DNA from: Lachnospiraceae bacterium
GTDB taxonomy: Bacteria > Bacillota_A > Clostridia > Lachnospirales > Lachnospiraceae
Length of the DNA: 46,207 bases
Direction of reading: 5' to 3'
Assembly (NCBI GenBank): GCA_017620975.1
Contig: JAGAUD010000016.1
Location: 1-46,207, forward strand
The position numbers and the translations under genes were made by a program. Positions 44,112-46,207 of the stretch are shown piece by piece. Position 1 is the stretch's first letter; the number at the start of each line of letters is the position of its first letter. Below the pieces are notes generated by a model. The model was given only the letters and a program-made list of their open reading frames with translations. It was not told the origin of the DNA and ran no database searches.

Positions 44112-45860
44112 TTACATCTCTCCTTTCTCATCAAAGTCACCGCCGCCGGCAGTTTGCTGCTCGTATACATCTTTATAAATTTCGTTTTCAGCAAGCAATT
44201 TCTCCGGCGTGTCAAATGCATTCACCTTACCGTCATTCATGACGATAACCCTGTCTGCGTGCTCTATACTGGAGATACGCTGAGCAATAATGATCTTGGT
44301 AGTACCGGGGATTTCCTCCGCAAATGCCTTACGAATCCTGGCATCTGTAGCGGTATCCACCGCACTGGTACTATCATCCAGGATGAGAATCTTAGGCTTT
44401 TTCAAGAGTGCCCTTGCAATACAAAGTCTCTGCTTCTGTCCACCCGACACGTTGGCACCGCCCTGCTCAATAAAGGTGTGATAGCCCTCCGGCATCTTCT
44501 CGATAAATTCATCTGCGCAGGCCAGTCTGCATGCCCGGATACATTCTTCCTCTGTTGCATTCTCGTCTCCCCATCTGAGGTTCTCGAGAATGGTTCCGGA
44601 GAACAATACATTTTTCTGCAATACAACTGAAACTTCATTACGAAGCGTCTCAATATCATAATCTCTGACGTCTCTGCCGCCTACTGTGACGCTGCCTTCC
44701 GATACATCATAAAGTCGGCTGATCAGGTTTACAAGACTGGTCTTGGCACTTCCTGTTCCGCCCAGGATACCAATGGTCTCTCCTGTTTTGATTTCCAGAT
44801 TAATATCTGAAAGTACAGGCTCCTTACTTTCCTTATTATATCGGAAAGAAACATGTTCGAAACGGATGCTTCCGTCTTCCACCTCATAAAGCGGATTTTC
44901 AGGGTTAGCAAGGTCGCTCTTTTCATTGAGCACCTCGCAGATACGTTCTGCACTGGCCATACTCATAGTGACCATTACAAATATCATTGACAGCATCATC
45001 AGACTCATCAAAATATTCATACAATAAGTCAGGAGACTCATCAAATCGCCTGTGGACATATCCCCCACAACGATCATCCCGGCACCTATGTAGCTGATCA
45101 GCAGAATACAGCTGTAAACGGTAAGCTGCATCAGCGGATTATTCAGTGCCAGAACATTCTCAGCCCTGGTGAAAAGCTTTCTCAGCGTATCACTGGCTGT
45201 TTTAAACTTCTCAACTTCATAGTCTTCTCTTACGTAAGCCTTCACCACACGGATTGCAGATACATTTTCCTGCACGCTGGCGTTCAGCGCATCGTATTTC
45301 TTAAAGATACTGTTAAATGTCTTCATTGTCCTGGAAGAGATCAGGAAGAGGCAGGCTCCCAGCACCAGAACAGCTACAAGGTAGATGCTTGCCACCTTAG
45401 GGCTGATGAAAAAAGCCATGCACATTGCGCATATCAAGGTAAAAGGTGCCCTGATACACATTCTCAAAATCATCTGATACGCATTCTGCAGATTGGTCAC
45501 ATCTGTTGTCAGACGTGTTACCAGACCTGCGGTACTGAATTTATCAATGTTGGAAAAAGAGAAGTTCTGAATATTGATAAACATAGCCTCTCTTAAATTT
45601 CTGGCAAAACCGGTAGAAGCCTTTGCGCCGAAATAGCCTCCCGCAAAGCCTGCCGACAAAGACACGATAGCTGCCAACACCATACATCCTCCCATTATGT
45701 AAATATGGGGCATATTTCCTGCTACAATACCATCGTCTACAATTGATGCCATCATCAGCGGAATAATCATCTCCATGATTACCTCCAGCATCATACAACA
45801 TGGGGTAATAATGCTGGGAAGCTTAAATTCTTTTATCTGCGCTCCAAGCGTCTTAAGCAT
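44112..45860 (-). CDS. ABC exporter half-transporter, degenerate ATPase site subunit
   Basis: About 582 aa with six helices and an ATPase domain. Walker A is GGTGSAKTS (Ala where Gly is usual), the signature is VSGGQKQRL, and Walker B is followed by Asp instead of the catalytic Glu (LILDDSTSAVD). Its own nucleotide site is therefore probably slow, as in one half of the known heterodimeric exporters. The ATG at 45860 with GGGAG 8 nt upstream is preferred to a TTG two codons earlier. A consensus promoter precedes it. Confidence 0.92.
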   Translation of the reverse strand: MLKTLGAQIKEFKLPSIITPCCMMLEVIMEMIIPLMMASIVDDGIVAGNMPHIYIMGGCMVLAAIVSLSAGFAGGYFGAKASTGFARNLREAMFINIQNFSFSNIDKFSTAGLVTRLTTDVTNLQNAYQMILRMCIRAPFTLICAMCMAFFISPKVASIYLVAVLVLGACLFLISSRTMKTFNSIFKKYDALNASVQENVSAIRVVKAYVREDYEVEKFKTASDTLRKLFTRAENVLALNNPLMQLTVYSCILLISYIGAGMIVVGDMSTGDLMSLLTYCMNILMSLMMLSMIFVMVTMSMASAERICEVLNEKSDLANPENPLYEVEDGSIRFEHVSFRYNKESKEPVLSDINLEIKTGETIGILGGTGSAKTSLVNLISRLYDVSEGSVTVGGRDVRDYDIETLRNEVSVVLQKNVLFSGTILENLRWGDENATEEECIRACRLACADEFIEKMPEGYHTFIEQGGANVSGGQKQRLCIARALLKKPKILILDDSTSAVDTATDARIRKAFAEEIPGTTKIIIAQRISSIEHADRVIVMNDGKVNAFDTPEKLLAENEIYKDVYEQQTAGGGDFDEKGEM

Positions 45861-45932
45861 AATCAATTCTCCCTTCTGACATTTCGTAATTCTTCTTCCA
45901 GATTACGATAAATACGGCGTAAAGTACACATT

Positions 45933-45960
45933 ATTATACACTGATGTCATGTTTTGTCAA
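45933..45960 (-). promoter_or_regulatory. Promoter of the ABC exporter operon
   Basis: Perfect TTGACA (45955-45960) and TATAAT (45933-45938) with a 16-nt spacer, about 75 nt before the start codon. Such a strong consensus suggests a repressor may be needed; no clear operator was identified. Confidence 0.75.
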
Positions 45961-45992
45961 TACGGATTTCCTGTGCATTTTTTTGTTTAAAA

Positions 45993-46050
45993 AAGTGCCT
46001 TCGGCACTTCAACTCCCCTGCCCCTCAATCTTGAGGGGATTAGGGGTTTC
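45993..46050 (+). terminator. Hairpins between the ABC operon and the IS91-type gene
   Basis: AAGTGCC/GGCACTT (45993-46009) is followed by a nested hairpin CCCCTCAA/TTGAGGGG (46021-46038) inside an outer CCCCT/AGGGG pair, then TTTCTTTTT. This may be a terminator or part of the end of the IS91-like element. Confidence 0.5.
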
Positions 46051-46081
46051 TTTTTGTGCCATTTTGATTCATAATAGTCTC

Positions 46082-46207
46082 ATGAGCATACTACAAGATA
46101 TTTTTAGAGACCATTATGAAGAAATGATTTATACATTACATCCACGTGATTCTGTTATTGAAAACGTGGATAAAATGATCAACTGTGGCGATCCCGCCTT
46201 TGGCGGA
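46082..46207 (+). mobile_element. IS91-family transposase, 5' part (cut by window edge)
   Basis: 42 codons from ATG to the window end. The peptide starts MSILQDIFRDHYEEMIYTL and reaches INCGDPAFGG, matching the N-terminal region of IS91-type transposases ahead of their zinc-binding CxxC cluster. The rest lies outside, so family and intactness cannot be confirmed. There is no clear ribosome site before the ATG. Confidence 0.65.

Overview
The window looks like chromosomal DNA of a gut-type Lachnospiraceae (Clostridium cluster XIVa) Firmicute. This is inferred from protein character only: a Rho with a long Asn-rich insertion, a DUF4364-type protein beside a TIGR01212/YhcC radical SAM protein, a Csp-like subtilase, LplA/LplB/LplC-type sugar ABC transporters with AraC sensors, strong AGGAGG ribosome-binding sites and clean sigma-A promoters. 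I could not settle genus or species. I saw no rRNA, tRNA, CRISPR array or phage.

Layout. 1-2400: divergent purine genes, a GMP synthase with a degenerate glutaminase domain and purC. 2417-3903: azlCD (branched-chain amino acid export) followed by a MATE fragment. 4493-5527: M42 aminopeptidase. 5635-9956: an eroded disaccharide-phosphorolysis locus (headless beta-phosphoglucomutase, C-terminally cut GH65 phosphorylase, N-terminally cut ABC permease) beside an intact AraC regulator. 10031-18713: an apparently intact operon of two permeases, a lipoprotein binding protein, a membrane AraC sensor-regulator, a GDPD-family phosphodiesterase and a cytoplasmic GH3 beta-glucosidase. 18990-22590: formate/nitrite channel with an overlapping 35-aa membrane protein, a LysR regulator and a MATE exporter. 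22734-28843: rho, malic enzyme, radical SAM protein, DUF4364 protein and rarA. 29188-32724: O-antigen-ligase-like membrane protein and a Csp-like serine protease. 32762-37121: M18 aminopeptidase with a 29-aa DUF3789-like protein, then cpsB-cpsC-cpsD (phosphotyrosine control of polysaccharide export) led by a DJ-1/PfpI protein. 37403-41455: CYTH protein, glycogen phosphorylase and a LacI regulator with palindromic operators over its own promoter. 41706-45860: heptad-repeat coiled-coil protein and a heterodimeric ABC exporter. 46082 to the end: start of an IS91-type transposase cut by the window edge.

The most interesting points are the sugar-phosphodiester/beta-glucoside operon with two direct repeats placed just upstream of its -35 box; a family of structured palindromic repeats (four copies) with near-identical terminal inverted repeats, resembling a small non-autonomous mobile element; the GMP synthase that has lost its glutaminase nucleophile; several deletion scars clustered in the first 9 kb; and two small membrane proteins too short for ordinary gene calling.
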